Shown here piece after piece: positions 1 to 8,361 of a DNA stretch of 64,000 bases. Position numbers and translations under genes: made by a program. The stretch comes from JBBEAM01 sp040882845 (GTDB lineage: Bacteria; Pseudomonadota; Alphaproteobacteria; Kiloniellales; DSM-21159). A model generated the notes under the pieces. It did not search any database. It had not been told where the DNA came from and saw nothing but the letters and a program-made list of their open reading frames with translations. The stretch is from NCBI GenBank assembly GCA_040882845.1, contig JBBEAM010000007.1:806001-870000 (forward strand), given 5' to 3'. The first letter of the stretch is position 1. Each line of letters begins with the position of its first letter.

Positions 1-248
1 CCTACCGCGAAATTTCGAGCTGCTCCAACTGCGGCGATTTCCAGGCCCGGCGGATGAAGGCGCGCTACCGCGCCGCCGGCGAGAAGGGGACGCGTTTCGT
101 GCACAGCCTGAACGGTTCCGGCGTGGCGGTTGGCCGCGCCCTGATCGCGGTGATGGAGAACTATCAGCAGGCCGACGGCAGCATCTTGGTTCCGGAGGTC
201 CTGCGCCCCTATCTCGGCGGCCGCGAGGCGATCGGCAGCGATGCCTAG
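1..248 (+). CDS. serS: Seryl-tRNA synthetase, C-terminal end (partial)
   Basis: The reading frame enters from the left edge (first full codon at base 3) and stops with TAG at 246-248. The visible 81 residues match the C-terminus of class IIa seryl-tRNA synthetase: YREISSCSNCGDFQARRM is the class II motif 3 lead-in, and the later segment FVHSLNGSGVAVGRALIAVM contains motif 3 with its ATP-binding Arg. The enzyme charges tRNA-Ser in the cytoplasm. The stop lies inside the first codons of surE (8-base overlap), so the two are probably translationally coupled. The N-terminal coiled-coil arm and most of the catalytic domain lie outside the window. Confidence 0.95.
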   Translation, partial: YREISSCSNCGDFQARRMKARYRAAGEKGTRFVHSLNGSGVAVGRALIAVMENYQQADGSILVPEVLRPYLGGREAIGSDA

Positions 249-1026
249 CGCCAGCCGCCCGATCAAGAACCTGCGGATTCTCGTCACCAACGACGACGGC
301 ATCCACGCGCCTGGCCTGAAGGCCCTGGAGCGGGTCGCAAAGAGCCTGAGCGACGATGTCTGGACCGTGGCGCCGGAGGTCGAGCAGTCGGCCACCAGCC
401 ACTCCCTGACCACCCGGCGTCCGCTGCGCCTGCGCAATTTCGGCCGGCGCCGCTACTCGGTCGACGGCACGCCGACCGACTGCGTCCTGGTCGCGGTCAA
501 CAAGGTGCTGAACGGGCGCCGTCCGGATCTGGTGCTGTCCGGCTTCAACCACGGCGGCAACCTGGGCGAGGACGTGACCTACAGCGGCACAGTCGCGGCG
601 GCCATGGAAGGCGCGACCCTGGGCATCCACTCGGTGGCGCTGAGCCAGGTGCGCCGCGAGGGCGAGCCCGCCAACTTCAAGCCGGGCGAGGCCCATGCCG
701 CGCGGGTGATCCGCAAGCTGCTGGAGATGGAGTGGCCGCGCGACCTGCTGATGAACGTCAATTTCCCGGCCAGCGACACGCCCCAGGAGATCGAGGAAGT
801 CCGGGTCGTCCGCCAGGGACGGCGCGACAATGCGGTGGGCTTGATCGAAGGGCGCGATCCGGGCGGGCGGCCTTATGTCTGGATCGGCGATTTCCCCGGC
901 GATACCACCGAGGAAAAGAAGACCGACCTGGCGGCCATCGCCGACGGTGCGATCTCGGTCACGCCGCTGCATCTCGATCTGACCCATCATGGTCAGCTGC
1001 GCCGCATGGCCAAGGTCTTCCCGTGA
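241..1026 (+). CDS. surE: 5'/3'-nucleotidase SurE
   Basis: This 261-residue protein is the usual length for SurE, a metal-dependent nucleoside monophosphate phosphatase implicated in stationary-phase survival. The metal site begins with TNDDG at residues 16-20 (Asp18 and Asp19). The family motifs SATSHSLT, VDGTPTDCV, SGFNHGGNLGEDVTYSGTVAAA and the C-terminal VTPLHLDLT all follow in order. It starts at ATG 241 inside the serS end and overlaps pcm by four bases (GTGA at 1023-1026). Gene order surE-pcm-nlpD is conserved widely in proteobacteria and links nucleotide salvage, protein repair and envelope functions. Confidence 0.97.
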   Translation: MPSASRPIKNLRILVTNDDGIHAPGLKALERVAKSLSDDVWTVAPEVEQSATSHSLTTRRPLRLRNFGRRRYSVDGTPTDCVLVAVNKVLNGRRPDLVLSGFNHGGNLGEDVTYSGTVAAAMEGATLGIHSVALSQVRREGEPANFKPGEAHAARVIRKLLEMEWPRDLLMNVNFPASDTPQEIEEVRVVRQGRRDNAVGLIEGRDPGGRPYVWIGDFPGDTTEEKKTDLAAIADGAISVTPLHLDLTHHGQLRRMAKVFP

Positions 1027-1676
1027 GCACCGAGGCGCGCAAGATCCGCCTGCTGATGCAGCTGCGGCGCGCCGGCGTGGGCGACACCAAGACCCTGGCG
1101 GCGATTGAGAAGATCCCGCGCGACGCCTTTACCCCGCCTTCCTTCCGCGACCAGGCCTACGAGAACATCGCCCTGCCCATCGGCCAGGGGCAGACCCTCA
1201 GCCAGCCCCAGGTCGTGGCGATGATGACAGAAGCGCTGCGCCTCAACGGCAAGCACCGTGTGCTGGAAATCGGCACCGGCTCCGGCTATCAGGCGGCGGT
1301 GCTGTCGCGCATCTGCCGGCGGGTCTATACCATCGAGCGCTACCGCGAACTGCTGGAGACCGCGGAGGAGCGCTTTCAGGAACTGCGGCTGCACAACGTT
1401 ACGGCCCGGCTCGGCGATGGCGCGCTGGGCTGGCCCGAGGCCGCGCCCTTCGACCGGATCATCGTCACCTGCGCCGCCAGCGAACTGCCCGAGAAGCTCT
1501 TCGAGCAGCTCGCGGAAGGCGGTATCATGGTGCTGCCGCTCGGCGCCAGCAGCGGCAGCCAGGAACTGGTCCGGGTGATCAAGAAGGACGGCAAGATGCT
1601 GCAGGAGGATCTGGGCAGCGTGCGCTTCGTGCCCCTGGTGCCCAATCTGCCGCAAGACGGCCGGGAGTCGGCGTGA
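1023..1676 (+). CDS. pcm: Protein-L-isoaspartate O-methyltransferase
   Basis: This 217-residue enzyme uses S-adenosylmethionine to methylate damaged L-isoaspartyl residues, the first step of their repair. The SAM-binding motif I is VLEIGTGSGYQAAVLS, and the substrate-side GQGQTLSQPQVVA segment typical of PCMT precedes it. I chose GTG 1023, which overlaps the surE stop (GTGA). The frame stays open further upstream, but that stretch is only the surE shadow and has no family similarity. The stop TGA touches the ATG of the next gene, so the operon appears tightly coupled. Confidence 0.96.
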   Translation: MSTEARKIRLLMQLRRAGVGDTKTLAAIEKIPRDAFTPPSFRDQAYENIALPIGQGQTLSQPQVVAMMTEALRLNGKHRVLEIGTGSGYQAAVLSRICRRVYTIERYRELLETAEERFQELRLHNVTARLGDGALGWPEAAPFDRIIVTCAASELPEKLFEQLAEGGIMVLPLGASSGSQELVRVIKKDGKMLQEDLGSVRFVPLVPNLPQDGRESA

Positions 1677-2743
1677 TGCGGCTGGCGGTGCTGGCGCCGC
1701 TGCTGTTCCTCCTCGCCGCCTGCGGCAGCAGCGGAGGCTACATCCCGAAGCAAACGCCGCCCGCGGCGCCGGAACTTCCGGCGCCCAATCCCTTCCGTGA
1801 CGGCTCTACGGCGCTCCAGCCAGTCGCAAGTCCGACTGCCGTGGCCGGGACTGGCGACCCGAACCTCAACATCGTCGAAGGCGGCGGCTACATGGTGCGC
1901 CGGGGGGACACGGTCTTTGGCATCGCCCGGCAATTCGAGGTGCCGCTGCGCTCGGTGATCGACGCCAATGGTCTGCAGCCGCCCTACACCCTTCGGATCG
2001 GCCAGAACCTGAAGATTCCGAGCCAGCGGGTGCACACCGTGGAAGCCGGAAATACGGTCTACGGCATCTCGCGGACCTATGGGGTCGACCTCTCGGAACT
2101 GGTGCGGCTCAACGGCATTGCCGAGCCCTATGCCATCACGGTGGGGCAGCGCCTCGTGCTGCCGACCGCATCGGACGTTCAGACGGCCTCGGCGGCGCCT
2201 CGCGTCTCGGCGGCTTCGCCGGACCTCGATGCGGAAGAACCGGCCACCACGCCGGTCTCCGTGCCGACGGCTCCGGCCACGGCGGCCTCTGCGCCCACCG
2301 CCGCGCAGGGCGCCCCCGCGGCGATTCCTACGCCGCCGGCGCGCAGCGGCGGCAAGTTCGCCTGGCCGTTGCAGGGGCCCACCATCTCCCTCTACGGCCC
2401 GACGGCGGACGGCCTGCACAACGACGGCATCAACATCGAGGCGCTGGCCGGTACGCCAATCCTGGCCGCAGAGAACGGCGTCGTCGCCTATGCGGGAAAC
2501 GAGCTGCGCGGCTTCGGCAACCTGCTGCTGATCAAGCACGCCGACGGCTGGGTTACGGCCTACGCCCACACCGAGACGTTCCTGGTCGAGCCGGGACAGA
2601 GTGTGACTCAGGGCCAGCAGATCGCCACGGTCGGGCGCAGCGGCAACGTCGACAGGCCGCAGCTGCACTTCGAGATCCGCAAGGGCAGCCGCGCCATCGA
2701 CCCGCGCGAGATGCTGGGGCCGCAGAGCAGCAACGCCAACTAG
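1676..2743 (+). CDS. nlpD: NlpD-like LysM/M23 lipoprotein, degenerate LytM site
   Basis: This 355-residue lipoprotein has a lipobox ending LLAAC, giving lipidated Cys16. Two LysM domains follow (about residues 69-112 and 121-164; GDTVFGIARQF and GNTVYGISRTY). Then come an Ala/Pro/Thr-rich linker and a C-terminal M23/LytM domain (about 240-345). The LytM zinc site is degenerate: HxGxD reads NDGIN and the final HxH reads QLH, leaving only the YAH and LHF histidines. That pattern matches NlpD/EnvC-type amidase activators rather than active endopeptidases, so a role in septal peptidoglycan splitting at the outer membrane is inferred. A GTG three bases earlier is an alternative start. Confidence 0.9.
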   Translation: MRLAVLAPLLFLLAACGSSGGYIPKQTPPAAPELPAPNPFRDGSTALQPVASPTAVAGTGDPNLNIVEGGGYMVRRGDTVFGIARQFEVPLRSVIDANGLQPPYTLRIGQNLKIPSQRVHTVEAGNTVYGISRTYGVDLSELVRLNGIAEPYAITVGQRLVLPTASDVQTASAAPRVSAASPDLDAEEPATTPVSVPTAPATAASAPTAAQGAPAAIPTPPARSGGKFAWPLQGPTISLYGPTADGLHNDGINIEALAGTPILAAENGVVAYAGNELRGFGNLLLIKHADGWVTAYAHTETFLVEPGQSVTQGQQIATVGRSGNVDRPQLHFEIRKGSRAIDPREMLGPQSSNAN

Positions 2744-2750
2744 AGAGCGA

Positions 2751-3617
2751 TCAATCCAGGCGCCTGCCGAGGCGGCCGGCGAGATCCTGCACGTACTGCC
2801 AGGCGACGCGGCCGGAGCGGGCGCCGCGGGTCACCGACCATTCGCGGGCCTCTCTGTGCAGCTGCTCGACCGGCACCTCCAAGCCGAACTGCTTGGCGTA
2901 GCCCTCGATCATCGCGAAGTAGGTGTCCTGGTCGCAGTTGTGGAAGCCGAGCCAGAGGCCGAAGCGATCGGACAGGCTGACCTTTTCCTCGACCGCCTCG
3001 CCGCGGTGGATTGCCGTCGCCCGCTCGTTGTCGATCATGTCGCGCGGCATCAGGTGGCGCCGGTTGGAGGTGGCGTAGAAGAGCACGTTCCCGGGCCGTC
3101 CCTCGACGCCGCCTTCCAGCACCGCTTTCAGGGATTTGTAGCTGGCGTCCTCCTGGTCGAAGGAGAGGTCGTCGCAGAACAGGATCCACTGCCGCTGCGT
3201 GCCGCGCAGCAGGCCGAGCAGCCGCGGCAAGCTTGGAATGTCCTCGCGGTGGATTTCGACCAGGGCGAGGGCGGCCTGTCCCTCCTCATTGACCCTGGCA
3301 TGAACCGCCTTGACCAGCGACGATTTGCCCATGCCGCGCGCCCCCCAGAGCAGGGCGTTGTTGGCCGGCAGGCCGGCGGCGAAGCGGCGGGTGTTGTCGA
3401 GCAGTGCGTCGATCTGCCGCTGGATGCCCTGCAGCAGGGGGAGGGCGACGCGATTGACCTCCGGCACCGGCTGCAGCGCGCCTTCCTCGGGGTGCCAGAC
3501 GAAAGCGTCGGCGGCTTCGGCGTCGAAGACAGCCGGGGCGGGCGGCGCCAAGCGCTCCAACGCCTCTGCGATGCGGCGCAGCAGCGGCAGCAGGTCTTCG
3601 GAGGCGTTCTGGCTCAT
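2751..3617 (-). CDS. DUF815-family AAA+ ATP-binding protein
   Basis: This protein of about 288 residues belongs to the DUF815 group of AAA+ ATPases, whose cellular role is not established. A Walker A motif (WGARGMGKSSL), a Walker B-like ILFCDDLSF and a sensor-like segment (VLFYATSNRRHLMPRD) are visible. I place the start at ATG 3617 (MSQNASEDLL). An in-frame TTG at 3671 would add 18 basic residues with no family look. It lies convergent with nlpD, seven bases from its stop, and is divergent from yajC. Genes of this family often sit between nlpD and yajC in alphaproteobacteria. Confidence 0.9.
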   Translation of the reverse strand: MSQNASEDLLPLLRRIAEALERLAPPAPAVFDAEAADAFVWHPEEGALQPVPEVNRVALPLLQGIQRQIDALLDNTRRFAAGLPANNALLWGARGMGKSSLVKAVHARVNEEGQAALALVEIHREDIPSLPRLLGLLRGTQRQWILFCDDLSFDQEDASYKSLKAVLEGGVEGRPGNVLFYATSNRRHLMPRDMIDNERATAIHRGEAVEEKVSLSDRFGLWLGFHNCDQDTYFAMIEGYAKQFGLEVPVEQLHREAREWSVTRGARSGRVAWQYVQDLAGRLGRRLD

Positions 3618-3721
3618 GGCGGCAGGCCGACAGCAGGAGGCGAGGGCGCGGAGCCTAGCCCCTGCCCGCAAAGGGCGTCAATTGGCCTGTTAAGGCGAAG
3701 CTGCTGGAGGCAAGGCGGAGA

Positions 3722-3749
3722 TTGCAATTCGCGGTTTGGCCGTTATAGT
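3722..3749 (+). promoter_or_regulatory. Predicted sigma-70 promoter for yajC-secDF
   Basis: A TTGCAA box (3722-3727) and a TATAGT box (3744-3749) are separated by 16 bases, upstream of yajC. The implied leader is about 100 bases and holds two short hairpins: ACCGC/GCGGT at 3783-3797, and a 7-bp GCCGCGC/GCGCGGC stem at 3814-3830. This is a motif reading only; no transcript data are available. Confidence 0.4.
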
Positions 3750-3854
3750 CCGCCGGATTCAGTCGGCCGTGACTGACTTGGGACCGCCTCTTGCGGTTCA
3801 CCCAGGCAAGCCCGCCGCGCCGGGCGCGGCTTTGCAGTCTACGAAGGAGTTCGC

Positions 3855-4232
3855 ATGTTGATTACCCCGGTGTTTGCCCAGGCGGCGGGCGGAGGGGGCG
3901 ACATTTTCATGTCGCTGCTGCCGCTGGTTCTGATTTTCGTCGTGTTCTATTTCCTGCTGATCCGTCCGCAGCAGAAGCGGGTCAAGGAGCATAAGGCGAT
4001 GGTCGAGGCTCTGCGCCGCGGCGACCGCGTGGTCACCGGCGGCGGGATCGTCGGCAAGGTCAGCAAGGTGCTGAACGACAGCGAGGTCCAGGTCGAGATC
4101 GCCGAGAACGTCAAGGTCCGGGTGCAGCGCGGCAGCATCACCGCCGTGCTGGCCAAGACCGACGCGCCGGCCGACGACGCCGTGGCGAACGACGACGCCG
4201 AAGAGGACGAGTCCGAGAAGAAGAGCGGCTAG
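3855..4232 (+). CDS. yajC: Preprotein translocase subunit YajC
   Basis: This 125-residue single-pass membrane protein forms an accessory complex with SecD and SecF at the SecYEG channel. The start ATG 3855 follows a good GAAGGAGTT ribosome site. One transmembrane helix (about residues 17-37, FMSLLPLVLIFVVFYFLLI) is followed by the family signature RPQQKRVKEHKAMVEALRRGD and GGIVGKVSKV. The C-terminal tail is strongly acidic (DDAEEDESEKKSG), which is common in alphaproteobacterial YajC. It is first in the yajC-secD-secF operon. Confidence 0.97.
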   Translation: MLITPVFAQAAGGGGDIFMSLLPLVLIFVVFYFLLIRPQQKRVKEHKAMVEALRRGDRVVTGGGIVGKVSKVLNDSEVQVEIAENVKVRVQRGSITAVLAKTDAPADDAVANDDAEEDESEKKSG

Positions 4233-4303
4233 GGCCTACTCCGCTTTCTGCTCAGTTTTACCGGAATCTCAGTGCCTTACGCGGCGAAGAACGCAGGTCA
4301 TAG

Positions 4304-5872
4304 ATGATTAAAATTCCCCGTTGGCAGGTCATCGGGACCTTGTTGATCGTGGTGCTCGGCATCCTTTACGCTTTGCCGAACCTGGTGCCGAAGCAGGAGG
4401 CGGGGGAACTGCCGTCCTGGGCGCCTCACCAGCAGGTCAACCTGGGATTGGATCTCAGCGGCGGCTCCTACCTTCTTGCCGAAGTCGATCTTGAAGGCGT
4501 CTATCAGGAGATGCTGAACGACACCCTGGACGGGGTGCGCAGCGCGCTACGCGAGCAGCGGATCGGCTACACCAATCTGCGGGCCGACGGCAACGCCGTG
4601 GTCTTCGATCTGCGCGACGACATGGGTCTGGACCGGCTTCAGGAGGTCTTCGGCGCGCTGCTGTCCAACACCCTGATGACCCAGGAAGAGGGCAATCAGA
4701 TCCGCATCGAGGTGACCGATCAGGCGCGCCTCGAACGCCGCAACGCGGTAATGCAGCAGACCCTGGAGATCATCCGACGGCGCATCGACGAAACCGGCAC
4801 CCGCGAGCCCTCGATCCAGCGCCAAGGCGACGACCGTGTCCTGATCCAGCTGCCCGGTATCGAGGATCCGGAAGGGGTCAAGGATCTCATCGGCAAGACC
4901 GCAAAGCTGACCTTCCGCATGGTCCGCACCGATGTCGTCGCGGGACAGGACAGCATCCCGCCGGGCACCGAGGTCCTGCTGTCCGAGGAACCGGGACCGA
5001 ACGGCGAAGCGATCCGTTACGTGGTCGAGAAACGCGTCATGGTCAGCGGCGAGAACCTCTCGAACGCGCAACCGACCTTCCAGGACGGCGAGCCGGTGGT
5101 TTCGATCCGCTTCGACTCGGTCGGATCGAAACGTTTCGGCCAGGCAACCAGCGAGAATGTCGGCCGGCCTTTCGCGATCATCCTCGACGGCGAGGTCATC
5201 TCGGCGCCGCGGATCAACGAGGCGATCCTCGGCGGCAGCGCGATCATCAGCGGCAGTTTCACGACCAAGGAAAGCTCCGATCTGGCGCTGCTGCTGCGCG
5301 CAGGCGCCCTGCCGGCCAGCCTGACCTACATCGAGGAGCGCACCGTCGGTCCCGGCCTGGGCGCCGACTCGATCCGCGCCGGCGAGATCGCCTGCATTCT
5401 TGGCATGGTCGCCGTGCTGATCTTCATGGGGGTCGTCTACGGATTCTTCGGGATGATCGCCAATATCGCCCTGGTGGCCAACCTGATCCTGATTCTTGCC
5501 GCGCTTTCGGTGCTGCAGGCGACTCTGACACTGCCGGGCATCGCCGGGATCGTGCTGACCATCGGCATGGCGGTGGACGCCAATGTGCTGATCTTCGAGC
5601 GCATCCGCGAGGAGGTGCACTACAACAACCGTTCACCGGTAACCGCGATCGATAACGGCTATCGCCGCGCCCTGACCACGATCCTGGATTCCAACATCAC
5701 CACTCTGATTGCCGCAAGTCTGCTGTTCTTTTTCGGGACCGGGCCGGTCAAGGGCTTCGCCGTGACCCTGGCGATCGGGCTGATCACTTCGATGTTCACC
5801 GCGATCATGTTCGCCCGGCTGATAACTGTGACCTGGCTGCGCCGCAAGCGCCCGCAAAGCCTGCCGATTTGA
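4304..5872 (+). CDS. secD: Protein translocase subunit SecD
   Basis: This 522-residue inner-membrane protein is the usual length for proteobacterial SecD. It uses the proton motive force to complete export of proteins through SecYEG. The N-terminal transmembrane helix (about residues 8-26) precedes the signature NLGLDLSGGSYLL. A large periplasmic P1 region follows, with RRRIDETGTREPSIQ and VLIQLPGIEDPEG. The C-terminal RND-like transmembrane bundle includes GMAVDANVLIFERIREE. It starts at ATG 4304, 71 bases after yajC, and secF follows 10 bases after its stop. Confidence 0.98.
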   Translation: MIKIPRWQVIGTLLIVVLGILYALPNLVPKQEAGELPSWAPHQQVNLGLDLSGGSYLLAEVDLEGVYQEMLNDTLDGVRSALREQRIGYTNLRADGNAVVFDLRDDMGLDRLQEVFGALLSNTLMTQEEGNQIRIEVTDQARLERRNAVMQQTLEIIRRRIDETGTREPSIQRQGDDRVLIQLPGIEDPEGVKDLIGKTAKLTFRMVRTDVVAGQDSIPPGTEVLLSEEPGPNGEAIRYVVEKRVMVSGENLSNAQPTFQDGEPVVSIRFDSVGSKRFGQATSENVGRPFAIILDGEVISAPRINEAILGGSAIISGSFTTKESSDLALLLRAGALPASLTYIEERTVGPGLGADSIRAGEIACILGMVAVLIFMGVVYGFFGMIANIALVANLILILAALSVLQATLTLPGIAGIVLTIGMAVDANVLIFERIREEVHYNNRSPVTAIDNGYRRALTTILDSNITTLIAASLLFFFGTGPVKGFAVTLAIGLITSMFTAIMFARLITVTWLRRKRPQSLPI

Positions 5873-5882
5873 GGAGAGAACG

Positions 5883-6821
5883 ATGATCGCACTGATCCGC
5901 AAGGTTCCCCTCGATCCCGGCTTCGACTTCATCGGTAAGCGGAAGATCTGCCTGATTTTCTCGGCTTTCCTGGTGCTCGCATCGATGGGCATCTTCCTGG
6001 TGCAGGGGCTGAACTTCGGCGTCGATTTCCGCGGCGGCATCCTGATCGAGATTCGCACCGACGGGCCGGCCGATCTCGCCGAGCTGCGCTCCGAGCTGAA
6101 CGGCCTCGGCCTCGGCGAGGTGACGCTGCAGGAGTTCGGCGAGCCGACCGACGTGCTGATCAACGTGCAGCGCCAGGACGGCGAGGAGGCGGCCCAGAAC
6201 GAGGCCATCGAAACCGTCAAGGCGGCGCTGGGCGATAGGGTGGTCGAGTACCGCCGCGTCGAGTTCGTCGGGCCGAAGGTCGGCGAGGAGCTGCGCGAGG
6301 CGGGAATCCTCGCCACGGTGCTCGCCCTCGGCGGCATCGCCCTCTACATCTGGTTCCGCTTCGAGTGGCAATTCGCGGTCGCCGCGCTGACCGCGCTGAC
6401 TCACGACGTGATCGCCACGGTCGGTTTCTTCGCCTTGATGCAGATCGAGTTCAACCTGGCGACCCTGGCTGCGGTGCTGACCATTGCCGGCTATTCGATC
6501 AACGATACCGTCGTGATCTTCGACCGCGCCCGCGAGGAACTGCGCCGCTACAAACGGCGGCCGGTGCTCGACATCCTCAATATGGCGGTGAACCGCACCG
6601 TGAGCCGAACGGCGATGACCTCCTTGACCACTTTGCTGGCGCTGTTCGCCCTGGCGTTCTTCGGCGGTGAAGTGATCCGCGGATTTTCCATGGGTCTGAT
6701 CTGGGGCATTGTGGTCGGTACCTTTTCCTCGGTCGGATTGGCGATACCGCTGCTGCACCTGATGAAGCTGCGGGCCTCTCACGTCGCCCCGCCGGAGCCG
6801 ACCTCCCAGGAAGCGACCTGA
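5883..6821 (+). CDS. secF: Protein translocase subunit SecF
   Basis: This 312-residue partner of SecD has a first transmembrane helix (about 22-42), then the signature GLNFGVDFRGGILIEI and a periplasmic domain. Five further helices include the TIAGYSINDTVVIFDRAREELR motif of RND-type transporters. The start ATG follows GAGGAGAGAACG (ribosome site). It is co-transcribed with secD (10-base gap) and with the Mth938-like gene (11-base gap). The length and motifs are intact. Confidence 0.98.
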   Translation: MIALIRKVPLDPGFDFIGKRKICLIFSAFLVLASMGIFLVQGLNFGVDFRGGILIEIRTDGPADLAELRSELNGLGLGEVTLQEFGEPTDVLINVQRQDGEEAAQNEAIETVKAALGDRVVEYRRVEFVGPKVGEELREAGILATVLALGGIALYIWFRFEWQFAVAALTALTHDVIATVGFFALMQIEFNLATLAAVLTIAGYSINDTVVIFDRAREELRRYKRRPVLDILNMAVNRTVSRTAMTSLTTLLALFALAFFGGEVIRGFSMGLIWGIVVGTFSSVGLAIPLLHLMKLRASHVAPPEPTSQEAT

Positions 6822-6832
6822 GGCCAGGGGCG

Positions 6833-7210
6833 ATGGATGTCACGCCCCTGATCCCCGAAGGCCGTCAGGTCATAGAAAGCTACGGCGAGGGCCGCTTCCG
6901 CATCGCTGGAACCCTCCACCGGGGATCGGTGATCGTCTTTCCCGAGCGCACCCTGGCCTGGCCGCTCAGCGATATCGGCGAACTCACGCCGGAGTCCCTG
7001 GACACGGTCGCCGCCGCGAGGAACTCCGTGGACGTGGTTTTGCTCGGCTGCGGCGCCAAGATGACGCTGATTCCGCGCCTCCTGCGTGAAAAACTGCGGG
7101 CCGCGGGTATCGTCGTCGAGCCGATGGACACCGGCGCCGCTTGCCGAACCTTCAATGTGCTACTGAGCGAGGAGCGGCGGGTCGCCGCCGCCCTGATCGC
7201 CGTCGACTGA
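6833..7210 (+). CDS. Mth938-like (DUF498/NDUFAF3-type) protein
   Basis: This 125-residue single-domain protein has the Mth938 fold. Recognisable segments are YGEGRFRIAG near the start, VVLLGCGAKMTLIP in the middle and VEPMDTGAACRTFNVLLSEERRVAAALI at the end. The family includes human NDUFAF3, a respiratory complex I assembly factor. In many alphaproteobacteria the gene follows secF, as here, which suggests a link between membrane insertion and complex I assembly; that role is inferred. It is the last gene of the yajC operon. Confidence 0.93.
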   Translation: MDVTPLIPEGRQVIESYGEGRFRIAGTLHRGSVIVFPERTLAWPLSDIGELTPESLDTVAAARNSVDVVLLGCGAKMTLIPRLLREKLRAAGIVVEPMDTGAACRTFNVLLSEERRVAAALIAVD

Positions 7211-7219
7211 GCCTGCATC

Positions 7220-7450
7220 TCAGCGGTCCTGAGTCCAGAAGCGGCTGCGCGCCACCCGCTCGATGTCATAACGGTCGATGCCGATGTCGCGCAGCGCGCG
7301 GGCGTCGAGGCGGCGCAGGGTGCGGATCGTGGCGCGCAGCTCCCACCAGGCCGCCAAGTGCCTCCAGAGACGGCTGGCGGCGGCGACGAGCGTGCCGGTG
7401 ACGGGGGGCTTCTCCAGGCTCCGGTCCGCGGTGTCGAGGTTCTGTCGCAT
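7220..7450 (-). CDS. DUF1127 domain protein
   Basis: This 76-residue protein ends in the DUF1127 signature: TLRRLDARALRDIGIDRYDIERVARSRFW. Such small basic proteins are common in alphaproteobacteria; some members affect RNA turnover or phosphate and carbon metabolism, but most are uncharacterised. I start it at ATG 7450, preceded by AGGAAAGGAAAG. A longer frame back to 7519 has no DUF1127 similarity. It is divergent from the WYL regulator across a region with two perfect palindromes, so regulation by that protein is plausible. Confidence 0.88.
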   Translation of the reverse strand: MRQNLDTADRSLEKPPVTGTLVAAASRLWRHLAAWWELRATIRTLRRLDARALRDIGIDRYDIERVARSRFWTQDR

Positions 7451-7530
7451 GATGTCTTTCCTTTCCTGAGTACGTTTCCGGGCCGACGGCTCGCCGCCCG
7501 GCGTTCGGTCTCGCATCATGCAAAAGTCGC

Positions 7531-7584
7531 CCTGACAGCCTTCTGTCAGGAGAGATCGAGCCTCCTGACAGGGGATGTCAGGAG
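7531..7584. promoter_or_regulatory. Two TGTCAGG palindromes, predicted operator pair
   Basis: Site 1 at 7531-7550 is CCTGACAG-N4-CTGTCAGG. Site 2 at 7562-7584 is CTCCTGACA-N5-TGTCAGGAG. Both are perfect and share the half-site TGTCAGG, so four copies occur in 54 bases. Their centres are about 32.5 bp apart, roughly three helical turns. They lie between the divergent DUF1127 and WYL-regulator genes, ending 48 bases before the regulator start, and probably bind that regulator (inference). Confidence 0.65.
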
Positions 7585-7632
7585 TGGTGATATAAGCTTC
7601 CCGTGCGTGAAGTTTCTGCCATGGAGGATGCC

Positions 7633-8352
7633 GTGCGCCGCGCCGACCGCCTGTTCGAGATCATTCAGCAGCTGCGCCGCAAATCGATCCTGCGCGCCTG
7701 CGATCTCAGCGCCACGCTGGAGGTCTCGGAGCGCACCATCTACCGCGACATTCAGGACCTGATCGCCAGCGGCGTGCCGATCGTCGGCGAAGCCGGCGTG
7801 GGCTATGTGCTGAAGGCCGGGTTCGACCTGCCGCCGCTGATGTTCAAGGAATCGGAGATCGAGGCGCTGGTACTCGGCGCGCGCATCGTCGAGTCCTGGG
7901 CCGACGCGGAGTTGGCGGAATCGGCTTCCGACGCCATCGCCAAGATCGAGGCGGTGATCCCGGAGCGGCTGCGCGGCTTCATGGCAAGCACGGCGCTGCT
8001 GGCGCCGTCGTCCCACCATATGGAGCCGATCGGCTTCGATCTCGCCGAGCTGCGCCGCGCCGTGCGCGGCCGGCGCAAGGTGCGCTTCCGCTACACCGAC
8101 GTACTGCGTCAGCCCTCGGCGCGCGACGTGCGGCCGCTGTCGCTCGCCTATTTCGGGCCGGTCTGGCTGCTGGCCGCCTGGTGCGAGCTACGCGAGGATT
8201 TCCGCACCTTCCGTCTCGACCGGATCGAGGATTTCGAGGTTTTGGAGGAAGGCTTCAAGGCGGAGCGCGGCAAGACCCTGCACGACTTTCTGAAACGGCC
8301 TGAGACCTGGGCCCGCAGCTCCCTGACCGCGGTCAGCGAGGAGAAGCATTAA
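7633..8352 (+). CDS. YafY-type HTH/WYL-domain transcriptional regulator
   Basis: This 239-residue regulator has an N-terminal winged HTH (residues 1-60; RRADRLFEIIQQLRR then LEVSERTIYRDIQDL) and a C-terminal WYL domain (about 135-215). The WYL core reads VRFRYTD...RDVRPLSLAYFGPVWLLAAWCELREDFRTFRLDRI. I chose GTG 7633 because GGAGG (7623-7627) sits five bases upstream and the protein then begins exactly at the family's RRADRLF. In-frame ATG 7621 and GTG 7603 are less likely. Ligand unknown; some WYL proteins sense DNA or nucleotides. Autoregulation through the adjacent palindromes is inferred. Confidence 0.9.
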   Translation: MRRADRLFEIIQQLRRKSILRACDLSATLEVSERTIYRDIQDLIASGVPIVGEAGVGYVLKAGFDLPPLMFKESEIEALVLGARIVESWADAELAESASDAIAKIEAVIPERLRGFMASTALLAPSSHHMEPIGFDLAELRRAVRGRRKVRFRYTDVLRQPSARDVRPLSLAYFGPVWLLAAWCELREDFRTFRLDRIEDFEVLEEGFKAERGKTLHDFLKRPETWARSSLTAVSEEKH

Positions 8353-8361
8353 AATCCGCCG

